Source: a virus | IMG/VR virus record: IMGVR_UViG_3300030410_000060 | Coordinates: 1-52,799 of that record | DNA: 52,799 nucleotides | Reading direction: 5' to 3' (one strand) | Shown: positions 14,402 to 23,810 of the stretch, in pieces | How the letters are laid out: every line of letters begins with the position of its first letter | Numbering within the stretch: position 1 is the first letter of the stretch | Made by a program: the position numbers and the translations under genes | The notes under the pieces: generated by a model | Told to the model about the DNA's origin: nothing | Database searches by the model: none | Seen by the model: the letters and a program-made list of their open reading frames with translations, nothing else

Positions 14402-16237
14402 CTACCTTGGTTTAAAAGAAACTTTAGGGCGCTGGGTTTGTTCTGGGGCACTGCCGGCGAAAGGGCGGATACCGTAGTTGGACTTAAGGGTACCTAAGGT
14501 AGCTTTGTTACTATTAACTAGCTCCTCGAGCTTAGGGACGTTAGTATAGTCATTAAAAAATGATGTAGGGTCTTTAACGATACGATCTAAAAGGGGCTGC
14601 TCCCCTGCTTTGTACACCGTACCCAGCATTCCCTCTCGGTAGAGGGCTTGTATTGCTAGAACTTTTTCTTGCCCTGGGCCTACGACTTTCGGGTTAAAAG
14701 ACCCTGTGTTAGACTTAACAAAGTTTAAAAGGTCTTTCGCTCGCTCGTCTAATTGGTTTTGGGCAGTGATTTTACCGCGTATGTCACTGGGGATTGGGAC
14801 TTGTCCTACCCCTACGCTTGGTACGTATCTTGCTTCGTACTCTTTCGCTAAGTCAGGGGCCACCATGCGGGCGCGTTGGAGGGCTGCTTGTACATCCCCC
14901 TCTTTCGATTGAGGGCTGTTCATAGTGGTCATAGCGCCCACTTTAGCCATAAGCATACCGTTAGTCTTTTCGATCTCACCTATGTGCTGTAAAGCCATAG
15001 ACTGGGCGAGGGCTCCGCCGTTTGACGCTGCTGCCTGTTCGATCTTAGACTTGAGCATGTCGTTCATGTTAATGCGGGTAAACTCTTTGGCCGCTTGTAA
15101 GTTACCGAATTGTTTAAAGTTAGCAGATAAGAGGTTTTCTTTCTTACCTAGTTCGGACTGTTGTGCGTGGATATTTCGATCTATCTGAGAGTTTAAAAAC
15201 TTCATGGCGGGGTTTTCTTGGCCCGTAAGACCTCCGCCGATACCGCCTAGGATGAGGCCAATGCCGGTTGCGATCTTGCCGCCTGTACCCATATCGTTTA
15301 GGTATTGATTAGGGTCAATATGCCCCTCTTGGATGTCGTGCATGATGCCTTGGCGCTCAGCTTCGAGCTTGTTCATGTTATCTTGGTCGTGGGCAGTGGC
15401 TTCATTTCGAGCGGCTTCATTGGCGAGTAGGGCACCGTTAGCAGCCTCGGCGGTCTTCTGCTGGGCGTTAGCGGCTCCCCTGATACCTGAGATCTCATCT
15501 TTAATGCCTTTAGCCATGCCGAGGTAGTCGTCTGCACCGGTAGGGGAGGCAGAAGGCTGGGCTGCGTAGGGATTGGTGTAGGCAGGCACTTGGTCCTGGG
15601 CTGGGGTACGAGCGGCCTCGGGAGCTGGTGTAGCGGCTGGGGGCATTGGGGCGCCTTCTCGAGCCGCTAGCGTGGGTATCATAGCGTCTTGAGCGGCTTT
15701 ATTGGCTTTGGTGGCGGCTTCATGCTTCGCTGCTCGCTCTTGAGCATTCTTGTCGCTCGCCATTTGCTCGTCTGTCTGTTTAGCAACTTGTTCGGGGGTA
15801 AATGGCTTACCGTTAATGTCGGTGGCGCTAGCGATTTGCTTAGAGTATTGGTCTTTCGCCATAGCTTCGTCATTAGCTTGTGGGATACCGGCAGTGGGGT
15901 CTTGTGTAGGGTCTTGAGAGGGGACATGAGACGCGCCGCCCTCAGGAGGGAGGTTAGGATTAGTTTGATCTAAGGTAGGGTCCGATTGAGAGACGTCGTC
16001 TGTCCCATAAGCGTAAAGCTTTGGGGGAGCGGTCGGGGTCTCTTTCATTCGGTGATTAACTTCTCCGCCCTTAGCCATTTTAGTTTTCACCAAGTCTTGC
16101 AGTTCACTACGCATCTTAGGAGATAAACTATTGTGCTTTACTATTACTTGATGGCCGTCGGAGTGTTCGAAGGTCGAAGTGTTCTTATCCGATTTAATCG
16201 GGGTCATTTTATGAAGGGAGAGGAATAGTTTAGACAT
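14402..16237 (-). CDS. Ejection/internal virion protein, 611 aa
   Basis: A helical, Ala/Gln/Lys-rich protein. The tag KMAKGGEV lies near residue 54, followed by a disordered Pro/Gln region (about 65-210) and coiled coils (about 225-290). A Gly-rich hydrophobic patch follows (GGKIATGIGLILGGIGGGLTG, about 308-328), and the rest is mostly helical. The layout resembles DNA-ejection proteins of P22-like and related podoviruses. Its start overlaps the previous stop as TAATG. It is the middle gene of the three-gene ejection cluster. Confidence 0.68.
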   Translation of the reverse strand: MSKLFLSLHKMTPIKSDKNTSTFEHSDGHQVIVKHNSLSPKMRSELQDLVKTKMAKGGEVNHRMKETPTAPPKLYAYGTDDVSQSDPTLDQTNPNLPPEGGASHVPSQDPTQDPTAGIPQANDEAMAKDQYSKQIASATDINGKPFTPEQVAKQTDEQMASDKNAQERAAKHEAATKANKAAQDAMIPTLAAREGAPMPPAATPAPEAARTPAQDQVPAYTNPYAAQPSASPTGADDYLGMAKGIKDEISGIRGAANAQQKTAEAANGALLANEAARNEATAHDQDNMNKLEAERQGIMHDIQEGHIDPNQYLNDMGTGGKIATGIGLILGGIGGGLTGQENPAMKFLNSQIDRNIHAQQSELGKKENLLSANFKQFGNLQAAKEFTRINMNDMLKSKIEQAAASNGGALAQSMALQHIGEIEKTNGMLMAKVGAMTTMNSPQSKEGDVQAALQRARMVAPDLAKEYEARYVPSVGVGQVPIPSDIRGKITAQNQLDERAKDLLNFVKSNTGSFNPKVVGPGQEKVLAIQALYREGMLGTVYKAGEQPLLDRIVKDPTSFFNDYTNVPKLEELVNSNKATLGTLKSNYGIRPFAGSAPEQTQRPKVSFKPR

Positions 16238-17499
16238 TACTTCATACCCTTACGAGCAAGGATGGCCGATACAAAAGCGTGGGCTGCTTTAGCTGGGTCC
16301 TTAGATTGAGTGACACTGCGGGGGAGGACAATACCGCCCTGTTGAAGGGTCTTAGGGACGGTGTCATTAGCGTAGGAGTTTTTAGCTCCTGATACTTTAG
16401 GCTTTCCTGGGATAGTCTCACCGGCTGAGATAGGGGACTTCTTACCTTGTGCCACTTCGTTAACAGCCTGGGGTGGGAGATACTTTTCTCCTGGGGAGAC
16501 GAGCGCTTGGACGGGTCCGCCTTCGGCCATAAGTCCAAAGCTTTTATTCTGAGCCATATGAGCGCCGCCATGGAGATAGCGCCCTGCTGAGGACTTCCCT
16601 TGGTATCCGCCCGGGGCAGGGGGCGTTACGCCTCCGTTTTGGATAATGCCGCCCGTAGCGGCCATAGCGGCCATAGCGCCTATAGAGCCTAGGTCTGTCG
16701 CTCCCACGGTACTTGCGGTAGTACCTAGTTCTCCGCCTGCTACAGCGTTACTCGAGCCTTCGGGCGCCATACCGTTAAATATTTCTTTTGGGTCTGGGAT
16801 ACCGGCAGCTTTTCCGCCCATAGAGCCTATAGAGCCCATAAATCCTGATACGCCGTTAAGAAGTCCGCCCACGCCTGCTGCATTTGTACCGGCTGCTTTG
16901 GAGTTGATATCATTGATATTAGTTTGTACGCCTGCGTTAACCTGATTTTGACCTTGTGCGGCTCCGTACATCTGACCCTGATTAGCTAAACTATTTTGAT
17001 TTATGTGCTGTAATGCCTGCTGCTGTTGTCCGACCTGTTGTCCTGCGATACCGCCCATTTGATTTAGGGCACCTAACGACTGCTGAGCTTGTAGGGTGGC
17101 TCCCTGTCCCACGGCCTGCTGCTGAGTGTTAGCGCCTTGCATAGCGGCTTGGCGAGCGAGGAGGCCCGTGTTAGCGCCTGAGCCCCTTTGAGAGGCCATA
17201 AGAGCAGCTTGGTTAGCGACGTTTTGCCCTGTCGACTGATTGAGCATAGCTTGCGCTGGGTTAGGCCCTGTGCCGTTGGCGACCCCTTGCATCTGATTAA
17301 ACACGGCTGATTGATTGGCGATACCGCCTTGGCCTTGTAATGAGGCTAGGAAAGCCTGCTGCTGGGCTAATGCCCCTTGATTCTGTTGGTGAGCGGCATC
17401 TAACTGCTGTTGGTTTACAGGCGTCACTAGGTTAGAGGGGGCAGAGGGAGCGAAAGCGCCACCCTTGTTAATACCTAACATATTGCCAATGAAACTCAT
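16237..17499 (-). CDS. Ejection/internal virion protein, 420 aa, Gln-rich
   Basis: Residues 25-190 are extremely rich in Gln, Ala and Asn and are predicted helical. A Gly/Ala/Met-rich segment follows, and the tag GLMAEGGPV is near residue 328 with VSPGEKYLPP just after. A second Gly-Gly-Ile-Val occurs in the C-terminus. The composition and position (first of three ejection-type genes) suggest a protein packaged in the capsid and injected with DNA. Its ATG overlaps the GNAT gene stop (ATGA). The repeated 25-nt motif lies inside that gene, 64 bases upstream of this start. Confidence 0.68.
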   Translation of the reverse strand: MSFIGNMLGINKGGAFAPSAPSNLVTPVNQQQLDAAHQQNQGALAQQQAFLASLQGQGGIANQSAVFNQMQGVANGTGPNPAQAMLNQSTGQNVANQAALMASQRGSGANTGLLARQAAMQGANTQQQAVGQGATLQAQQSLGALNQMGGIAGQQVGQQQQALQHINQNSLANQGQMYGAAQGQNQVNAGVQTNINDINSKAAGTNAAGVGGLLNGVSGFMGSIGSMGGKAAGIPDPKEIFNGMAPEGSSNAVAGGELGTTASTVGATDLGSIGAMAAMAATGGIIQNGGVTPPAPGGYQGKSSAGRYLHGGAHMAQNKSFGLMAEGGPVQALVSPGEKYLPPQAVNEVAQGKKSPISAGETIPGKPKVSGAKNSYANDTVPKTLQQGGIVLPRSVTQSKDPAKAAHAFVSAILARKGMK

Positions 17500-17891
17500 T
17501 TTAAACCTTTCAAAGGGAGTACTAGGGTAGTAAAGGAAGTCGCTGTCATTCCAAATCGCTTGGCCCTACTAAGTGTAAAAGCGTCCACGGTAAAGCCCAT
17601 TAGCTGCCTGAGACCTAGCTTTTTTCCCTGCTCTATTAAGCTTTTAAATAGTAAATTCATGGCGTTATCTCTTTCCTCAGCAGGAGCCGTGGGGTCTGTG
17701 ATAAAGCTATCTAAAATACCGTGTCCGCCCTCGCACTGGCGTAGAAACCCTGCCGCCACTAGGTTCTTATCATTTATGATAACATAGCCTAGCTTAGGGA
17801 GGTCTTGGATGAGGCCGGTATCTAACCCCCTCACCTCTAGCCAAGAGCAGAGGACACCGCTGTATTGTCTTGTATAGAGTTCGGCTCGCAT
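17496..17891 (-). CDS. GNAT-like acetyltransferase in the virion cluster
   Basis: A 131-residue protein of GNAT-like build: a strand pair (GYVIINDKNLVAAGFLRQ) and a central DSFITDP followed by a helix (residues 65-90, NAMNLLFKSLIEQGKKLG). Then comes RQLMGFTVDAFTLSRAKRFG and a last strand. This corresponds to the N-acetyltransferase motif A/B order, but the pyrophosphate loop (Q/RxxGxG/A) is not clear, so activity is uncertain. Genes of this type are often found beside tail genes in podovirus-like phages. It overlaps both neighbours (TAATG and ATGA). One copy of the 25-nt motif is embedded in its coding sequence. Confidence 0.6.
   Translation of the reverse strand: MRAELYTRQYSGVLCSWLEVRGLDTGLIQDLPKLGYVIINDKNLVAAGFLRQCEGGHGILDSFITDPTAPAEERDNAMNLLFKSLIEQGKKLGLRQLMGFTVDAFTLSRAKRFGMTATSFTTLVLPLKGLK
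17564..17588 (-). promoter_or_regulatory. Repeated 25-nt motif, copy 2 (inside the GNAT gene)
   Basis: Minus-strand sequence GTG, a 10-base loop, CAC, then TTAGTAGGG. It lies within the 3' third of the GNAT coding region, 64 bases upstream of the first ejection-protein gene (start at 17499). The loop ends in CTTTTA as in copy 1. Being coding, it is constrained twice, which could explain the last mismatch (AGG instead of AAG). Confidence 0.5.
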
Positions 17892-20800
17892 TAGCCGAAG
17901 GACCTCGAGGCGGAGGTAGTTCGACTGCCTTTTTTCACCCCCGCTAGCATTTGGAGGCCGGAGAGGGTAAGACCTGCACCGGGGACATTGCCTAGGGAGG
18001 AGTCAAATAGCTCGTTAACTGTGATTTGAAACGTCTCACACTTCTGGATTTTAGGAAATATCCTAGCCTTAAAGGGAGAGGGGTTACCGCCGAAGGGGCT
18101 TTCACTTCCCATAGGGCCGGGAGCTAATCCAAAGATTGAGCCTGGGGAGAGAGGACTTACTAAAGTGCTTTGGTTTATTGCAGAGATATAATCGTAAGCA
18201 AATTGCACATTGAGTTTAAAAGGACTTAAGTAATTACCTAAGACTAAAAGCTGATAGAAACGCTCGTAGCCCTGGATACCTGCCATAGACATCCACCCGG
18301 TCTGAAAGCTCATAAGGACTGGACTACTGCCGTCTTGGTACTTACCGGGGGTCTCTTGGTAGACTTGAGAGGGGAGCGTATAGGGCGTCTGAGAAGGAGG
18401 AGATACGATACGTGGGGCAGTGATGACAGTCTCTAAGCCTTGGTATATAGTACTTGACACACCGCTAATGCCTACGAAGGTACCCCACTGCTTAAAGTAG
18501 TAGTCGTACATGAGGGTAACACCGTTGGATAACCTAAACCTGACTTGGTTTGTACCAGGTATTGCATTTGCCGATACAACAGGGATTGAGTTATAGGCTT
18601 CGACAGGGGCTCCTACATAGCTCGTGTTCAGGTCTCTGCCTAGGAGCCATATGCCCTTATCTGACTGAAACATAAGACCTTCGGGAGTAAAGACAATACT
18701 ATTCTGATTGGCACACCCGACTGTTGAGGTGACAAACTGAGGGTTAGAAAAGTCATTATTAGCGCCCGTATTGTCTGGGCCCACACCGGTGATATAATAA
18801 ATAGCGCCTGACTTAAATATAATTAGTTTATCGTCTAGGGCTGAGAGACATCTCATAGGTCCTGTACTGCCTGTAGCTGAGATCGTAGGGGGCACGTAGA
18901 GCGTGAGGAGGTCTGACATCTCCACGGGTACGTTTGAGATCACTTGCTTAGAGTACCAGAGGAGGTTTTGGTCTTCTGCGTCAATAGCGAATAGGCGCGT
19001 ACCGTAGGCACACATCGAAGTGACGGCGGGGGCTGCCGTGTGTTCTATTACTCCGCCTGTCGTATAGAGGATGGCGTTACCGATAATGGAGACGTTCCCT
19101 GTCTGAGCTAGAGTGTCTACTATCTGGACAGAGTCTACTGCTGGGTTATTTGGGTAGGTAGTGATAGGGCTATTGATTTGATAGTACACCGGATTGGTGG
19201 CGCTCCACCTATACACTACAATTCTAGGGGGGTTATTGGCAGTCTTAGCTGTAAGCCTTAGCATTGGCACGTTTATTGTAACTGAGTTAGTAGAGCTACC
19301 GGCGGGTACGGCCATCTTAACCGGGACACTCGGCGCTGATCTATGCAGAATGCCCTGCCCGTCTGTCCATTCATAGGTAGCGACATAGTAGTAGGTGTCT
19401 GAGGTCATACTCCCACCATTAACGGAGGTAGTAGTGCCAATATCCTCAGGGAATACATGGAAGCCGTGCTCTACGGGCTTAGTGCCGTCGAATTGATAGA
19501 GTTGGCCTCCGGCTAAGTGGAGGGAGCCCCCTAGCTCTGCCGTCACCATGCCCGAGGGGAGGAAATTAAAAGTCGCTAGGTTAATCCCTAACTGACTATA
19601 GATACCCGCTACTTGAGAACCTTGAGGGACGTTTGTACCTTTGTTAACTGAAGTAGTTAAGTCTTTATAAAGATAGGAGATTTGAACACTGCTGCCGTTA
19701 ATACTCACCGCTGGGAGGTTAGAAGCCTGAGTGTAGCCTCCTCCGTTGGATGCCGCTAGTCTACAAACGATATTAGCTGACTTGTCCACTAGGAAGTAGG
19801 TAGGCTGCATGAGGCCGCCATAAGCCACCATAACGTAGGTCGTGTTATTATAGGGGTGTATGAAAGCCTTGGACGCTAGCCCTACGCCTCTCATGAATAC
19901 CGTAGTGGGGCCTGAGATAGCGCCTGCTACCGTATAAGATACCGTGGCGATAAAGTTAGATGCGTTATTAGGGGTGGCGGGAGCGTTAGGGGTGTAGCTG
20001 TAAGTATTAGACTTTTCGTAGAAGATTGTTAAAACGCCTGCGTTAGCTACGGTGGCAATGTTAACGACACTTGAGGGGCCCCCGATAGCGAAAGCCGTAA
20101 CGACATTGGCTAGGTTGTAGTCATAGGCTTGTATATTGAGGAGGTTAGTGTCAAACCAGGTGACCCAGACGTTCGCATTGACGGTGTCTATGGTCATCGA
20201 GATCGACGTAGGAGCGGCGGAGGCGATAGTATTAACGATACCGCTGAGTGCGAGCTGGGGGGTGATCCAAAACGTGCGTACCGTGACTGAGCCTGGGAAA
20301 GAGATATAGAGGTTACCGCTAGGGACGGTGGCGCCGTCGAAAGGGGAAGTAATGCTATTGCCCGTCGCTATGGTGACGGGGGCGGTTGGCTTGTCTGGGG
20401 CCCCCACCGGTATCGCTATATACTTTAAGGCGGCTGCCGCTGCCCAATAGACGATAATGAAGTAGCTACCTACGATAAAGACTTTTGGACCTACGGTGGC
20501 GCTAGGCGCTGCTAGAAGGGCTGTGTTGTCTATAACGACAGTTCCTGTCTGAGAGTCCACTAGACGATAGTAGGAGTTTAAGTTAGCGTCATACCAGACG
20601 ATACAGCTTAGGCCATTCGGTGCTACGATGGCGTCTGTAGTGAGTTGGGAGGTATTCGTCCTTACCTGAGGCACTACGGAGAGTTGGAGGGGCTGAATAG
20701 CTCCCTTGTTATACCACTGGTTCGTATCTTTAGAGAGGATTTGTAGGTTAGTGCCTACAGCGCATAGGTTAGTGTTAAAGGTCGTAGCCGTCACCGGAGT

Positions 20801-20977
20801 AACGGAGGGAAGTGGAGTTAAGTTACCGAAGCCGTTACGTTTAGTTAGGGCCCCTGCCTGAGTAAATTGAGAGTTAACTAAGCTTAAGAAGCTCCCAGCC
20901 GTCACCTGATAGGGGTCGGTCTTGGTGTCTACACCTTTGGCGAAGTTAATATCGATAGGTACTTTATTTAATGGCAT
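17891..20977 (-). CDS. Tail hub/DNA-stabilisation protein (P22 gp10-like), 1028 aa
   Basis: The protein starts with the DINFAKGVDTKTDPYQV signature seen in phage-stabilisation/tail-hub proteins. The body is repeated beta blades with aromatic repeats (TYYYVATYEWTDGQG, RLFAIDAEDQNLLWYSKQ, KLIIFKSGAIYYITG, GLMFQSDKGIWLLGRD), compatible with a beta-propeller that sits below the portal and plugs DNA. Genes upstream (427, 98, 66 and 344 aa) and downstream (GNAT, ejection proteins) form the tail module. Adjacent genes overlap by one base at both ends. Length is about twice that of P22 gp10, so the extra blades and domains have no assigned role. Confidence 0.72.
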   Translation of the reverse strand: MPLNKVPIDINFAKGVDTKTDPYQVTAGSFLSLVNSQFTQAGALTKRNGFGNLTPLPSVTPVTATTFNTNLCAVGTNLQILSKDTNQWYNKGAIQPLQLSVVPQVRTNTSQLTTDAIVAPNGLSCIVWYDANLNSYYRLVDSQTGTVVIDNTALLAAPSATVGPKVFIVGSYFIIVYWAAAAALKYIAIPVGAPDKPTAPVTIATGNSITSPFDGATVPSGNLYISFPGSVTVRTFWITPQLALSGIVNTIASAAPTSISMTIDTVNANVWVTWFDTNLLNIQAYDYNLANVVTAFAIGGPSSVVNIATVANAGVLTIFYEKSNTYSYTPNAPATPNNASNFIATVSYTVAGAISGPTTVFMRGVGLASKAFIHPYNNTTYVMVAYGGLMQPTYFLVDKSANIVCRLAASNGGGYTQASNLPAVSINGSSVQISYLYKDLTTSVNKGTNVPQGSQVAGIYSQLGINLATFNFLPSGMVTAELGGSLHLAGGQLYQFDGTKPVEHGFHVFPEDIGTTTSVNGGSMTSDTYYYVATYEWTDGQGILHRSAPSVPVKMAVPAGSSTNSVTINVPMLRLTAKTANNPPRIVVYRWSATNPVYYQINSPITTYPNNPAVDSVQIVDTLAQTGNVSIIGNAILYTTGGVIEHTAAPAVTSMCAYGTRLFAIDAEDQNLLWYSKQVISNVPVEMSDLLTLYVPPTISATGSTGPMRCLSALDDKLIIFKSGAIYYITGVGPDNTGANNDFSNPQFVTSTVGCANQNSIVFTPEGLMFQSDKGIWLLGRDLNTSYVGAPVEAYNSIPVVSANAIPGTNQVRFRLSNGVTLMYDYYFKQWGTFVGISGVSSTIYQGLETVITAPRIVSPPSQTPYTLPSQVYQETPGKYQDGSSPVLMSFQTGWMSMAGIQGYERFYQLLVLGNYLSPFKLNVQFAYDYISAINQSTLVSPLSPGSIFGLAPGPMGSESPFGGNPSPFKARIFPKIQKCETFQITVNELFDSSLGNVPGAGLTLSGLQMLAGVKKGSRTTSASRSFG

Positions 20978-22260
20978 TAGAGTAGCTCGTATACCATGAG
21001 GCGTACGTTAGTGGCGTAAGTATTCTGCCCTCCGCCGTTGTAGTTATTGGTATATAGCTGGTAGTTGTAGGTCGTACCTGCGACAGTAGAGTAGGAGTCT
21101 ACCATCCAAAGGCCTCCGCAAGGGACGAACAGTGTGCTATTCGTTACACCGACTAGGTTAGTGGTGACGTCTACTTGTCCTATGGTGAGGAGAGAGGGAC
21201 CTGTCGGGTCATATCTAGTTATCCTAAAACCTGAGGAGGCGCTTGCCGCTCCTCGAGTTGTCCCGATTACCCCGCTAATCGTGGTGTCGCCGTCGGGCAC
21301 TAAACCTACCCAGATCATTTTACCCCCTGTAGAGGTAAAGTTAACGGCTACGTTAGCTGCACCGGTGTATGCTACAATCCACCCAGCGCCCCCGCTATTG
21401 ATATAAGGTCCCGAGCTAACACTAGCGATAATAGTGCGATTAATTACTTTGGGGAGGGTGATAGATTGGTCTGCTATCTTAGCGGTCGTAACGGCAAGAG
21501 GAGCGATATTGCCTGTTGACACTCCACTCGTAGCGATTTGAGCACTATTCACTCCCCCGGGGGCTATTTGGATCTTATTACCGGCCGTCTGATTAAGGGT
21601 AATATTATCTAAGGCCACTTGAGAGATGACGTTACCTGTAGGGTCCACTTGCAGAAAGCTTGTCGCTACGGGGAGGGAGGCGGGGAGTGTCAAGGTGTAC
21701 TGGGTCGCTAGAGCTGCGTTAGCTTGGATGGCAACCCCGTTACCTGTCCAGGTAGGGGCTGAGCCCGGATAACGGATAATATGAGCGCCTGAGTCAAGGT
21801 TACCCGCTACGCCTACGGCTTGGTTAAACTTGTATACACCGCTTGTACCCCCCGATGTGAATACTACGGAGGCGGGGGCTGTCAGGTTGGTGATACTGCC
21901 CGCTACACCTGCGACAGAGCCGTTATTAGTGATTTGGACTTGGTGGCCTGTAGTGTCATTATATATCAGCTCTCCTGAGGGAGAGGCGAAGATACACCCT
22001 ACGTCTGGGGAAGTTGAAGCAATAAGTCCACTAGGGATATAAAATCTGACAGTCCTGGTCTGTATTAGATCATTCTGAGCCATTGTTAAGGCAGAGTTAA
22101 TATTGATACCGGCTGGGTTAATGGGGACCCCTGAGCCTGGACTATGGTTATGGGAGTCGATAATGGTGAGAGACGATTGAGTATTCTGTGCCCAGGCAGG
22201 TCCTGCGTCTACACTCGCCTGGGGTACTGGTAGGTTCATGTTAGGAGAGTTAATAGCCAT
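20977..22260 (-). CDS. Structural protein, 427 aa (fibre/tail-associated)
   Basis: It begins with DSHNHSPGSGVPINPAGINI, a motif common at the N-terminus of phage baseplate or fibre proteins. Gly/Thr-rich beta-structured repeats follow, with a C-terminal beta domain (from about residue 280: SVSSGPYINSGGAGWIV). It is coupled to the 1028-residue tail protein. No enzymatic residues are apparent. It could be a short tail fibre or a tail-hub decoration. Confidence 0.65.
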   Translation of the reverse strand: MAINSPNMNLPVPQASVDAGPAWAQNTQSSLTIIDSHNHSPGSGVPINPAGININSALTMAQNDLIQTRTVRFYIPSGLIASTSPDVGCIFASPSGELIYNDTTGHQVQITNNGSVAGVAGSITNLTAPASVVFTSGGTSGVYKFNQAVGVAGNLDSGAHIIRYPGSAPTWTGNGVAIQANAALATQYTLTLPASLPVATSFLQVDPTGNVISQVALDNITLNQTAGNKIQIAPGGVNSAQIATSGVSTGNIAPLAVTTAKIADQSITLPKVINRTIIASVSSGPYINSGGAGWIVAYTGAANVAVNFTSTGGKMIWVGLVPDGDTTISGVIGTTRGAASASSGFRITRYDPTGPSLLTIGQVDVTTNLVGVTNSTLFVPCGGLWMVDSYSTVAGTTYNYQLYTNNYNGGGQNTYATNVRLMVYELL

Positions 22261-22261
22261 A

Positions 22262-22558
22262 TTAGTATACCCAGAGTGATACCGTCGTAGCGGCGTTAGA
22301 GGTTAGGGTTAAAGTCTTATTGTTTAGGGGCTGAGATCTATAAACAGTGGCAGGAGCTGAGATATCGGTGATAATCCACCCCTGCATTTGTCTATCGAGG
22401 AGGTGATTAACCACTGTAGAACCATTAATAAGGTTTATCTTAGTTAAGGTTACTCCTTTAGTTACTGGGTTGGCTAATAGAGGATTAAGGAGGGAAGCCC
22501 AGGAGGATTGGAGCATAGATAAAATCCGGTCTGGGGTATTGAAGGAGGGGAGGGCCAT
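22262..22558 (-). CDS. Small tail-module protein, 98 aa
   Basis: The protein has a helical first third with WASLLNPLLAN, and a beta-rich remainder (KINLINGSTVVNHLLDR, WIITDISAPATVYRS). Proteins of this type, with an INLxxGxNxVxHxLxR pattern, are frequent beside tail fibres and the hub in podovirus-like genomes. The start overlaps the previous stop (TAATG). Function unknown, presumed structural. Confidence 0.6.
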   Translation of the reverse strand: MALPSFNTPDRILSMLQSSWASLLNPLLANPVTKGVTLTKINLINGSTVVNHLLDRQMQGWIITDISAPATVYRSQPLNNKTLTLTSNAATTVSLWVY

Positions 22559-22758
22559 TATTTGTTTCTCCCTCTTTCGTCAAATACCTTGTAATCGCAG
22601 ATAGACCAAGAGCAAGATACTTTTCGGTAAGACCTTCCACTAGCGACGTCAGGGGTCTGGCGTACAGCTTTATTAGCTAACCTCTTAGCTTTTCTAACGC
22701 CTAAGCCTCCACCCTGTTGGTCGGATAATATGGGGGTTTTGCGGTAGGACCTACTCAT
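22558..22758 (-). CDS. Small basic protein of a widespread family, 66 aa
   Basis: Contains the pattern SRSYRKTPI, KRxANKAVR and SGRSYRKVSCSWSICDYK. I recall this layout from small basic proteins spread through bacterial and phage genomes, but the function is not known to me. It is rich in Arg/Lys. It overlaps both neighbours by one base, so it is translated with the adaptor and tail genes. Confidence 0.62.
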   Translation of the reverse strand: MSRSYRKTPILSDQQGGGLGVRKAKRLANKAVRQTPDVASGRSYRKVSCSWSICDYKVFDERGRNK

Positions 22759-23792
22759 TACCAGCCTGCATTTCCGCCGAAGCCGCCTTGATTAAAGCCT
22801 CCGCCGCCTGAGCGTGTATCTTGGATTGTGTCCGGCTGCCCTGCGTCTCTGTTCTTAGCCCCGGCTTCAATCCTTTGTTTTAATAAAGCTTTGTCCATTT
22901 TAAGGGCTGTCGTGTCGCTTTCCTCTTTGGTGAGGGCTTTGATAGCTGCGTCTACGATGACGTATTCGAGCCACCCTGAGATACCGGATGTAGTGATATC
23001 GCTATCAGCTAAGAGCATGGTGAGTCGGGGGAAGTATCTAAGGCGAATGAGTTGATTACCGCTAGGTACAGGGATAAACTCAATGTATTTGTCTAATAGA
23101 CGGTACTGGGCGTTAAAGACACCATAGAGGGTACTTGCGCTATTCGGATAGAAATACTTGTTTCTGTCCATAGGGTTAAACTTACGCATGGTGACGAAGC
23201 CTTGAGGCGTCGTGTTAGCGGCTAGGTCTACTCCCCATAGCTTATAGAAAGCGGGAGCTGCCTCAACTACGTTAGTTGCGGTATTAGTAAATGTGAGTTT
23301 ACCGTCTGGGAGGGGGTAGCGGCTTGTAGAGCCGTTAGTGGTAAACTGATAGGGGGCGGAGAGGAAGTAATCCTCATAAGCGTCTATGAGAAGGTCGTAA
23401 AGCTCAAATAAGCTATTGTTAATATTAAAGTTCCACTCTGATACACTAAGAAAGTTTGAGCCTTCTCTATCGGCCCGCTGCTTAGCTCGGAGTCTTATCT
23501 CTCCTAAGCTCATCTCTCCTGACATGGCGGGGACTGCTGATACCGGTGTCGAGTAGGGGCTAGAGCCTGAGACGTTTACGGAGCTGATTTGATAATAATA
23601 GGTAGTACCAGATACCACTGCTGTATCTAGGTACTGGGGGGTAGCAGGAGAGGCCACCGTGGTGTAAGTGATTTGGTCTAAAGATCTTTGGACAGTGTAG
23701 GTCGTGGCGCTGGGCATAAGGTCCCAGGCCAAAAATATGGCACCGTTACCTTGACTTGAGTAGACGTTACTGGGGGTAGCTGGTATTGCCAT
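22758..23792 (-). CDS. Head-tail adaptor with N-terminal fibronectin III domain
   Basis: Residues 3-88 are a fibronectin type III domain (LAWDLMPSATTYTVQRS, TTYYYQISSVNVSGSSPYS). The rest, from SLGEIRLRAKQRADREGSNF onward (about 94-300), is the adaptor fold that docks under the portal, and the C-terminus is Gly-rich (GGGGFNQGGFGGNAGW). FnIII modules on phage structural proteins are thought to give reversible, weak carbohydrate contacts, but on an adaptor this is unusual. A strong hairpin (23811-23846) precedes the gene. An AAAGGAC site supports the ATG. Confidence 0.75.
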   Translation of the reverse strand: MAIPATPSNVYSSQGNGAIFLAWDLMPSATTYTVQRSLDQITYTTVASPATPQYLDTAVVSGTTYYYQISSVNVSGSSPYSTPVSAVPAMSGEMSLGEIRLRAKQRADREGSNFLSVSEWNFNINNSLFELYDLLIDAYEDYFLSAPYQFTTNGSTSRYPLPDGKLTFTNTATNVVEAAPAFYKLWGVDLAANTTPQGFVTMRKFNPMDRNKYFYPNSASTLYGVFNAQYRLLDKYIEFIPVPSGNQLIRLRYFPRLTMLLADSDITTSGISGWLEYVIVDAAIKALTKEESDTTALKMDKALLKQRIEAGAKNRDAGQPDTIQDTRSGGGGFNQGGFGGNAGW

Positions 23793-23810
23793 ATGTCCTT
23801 TATAAACTAA

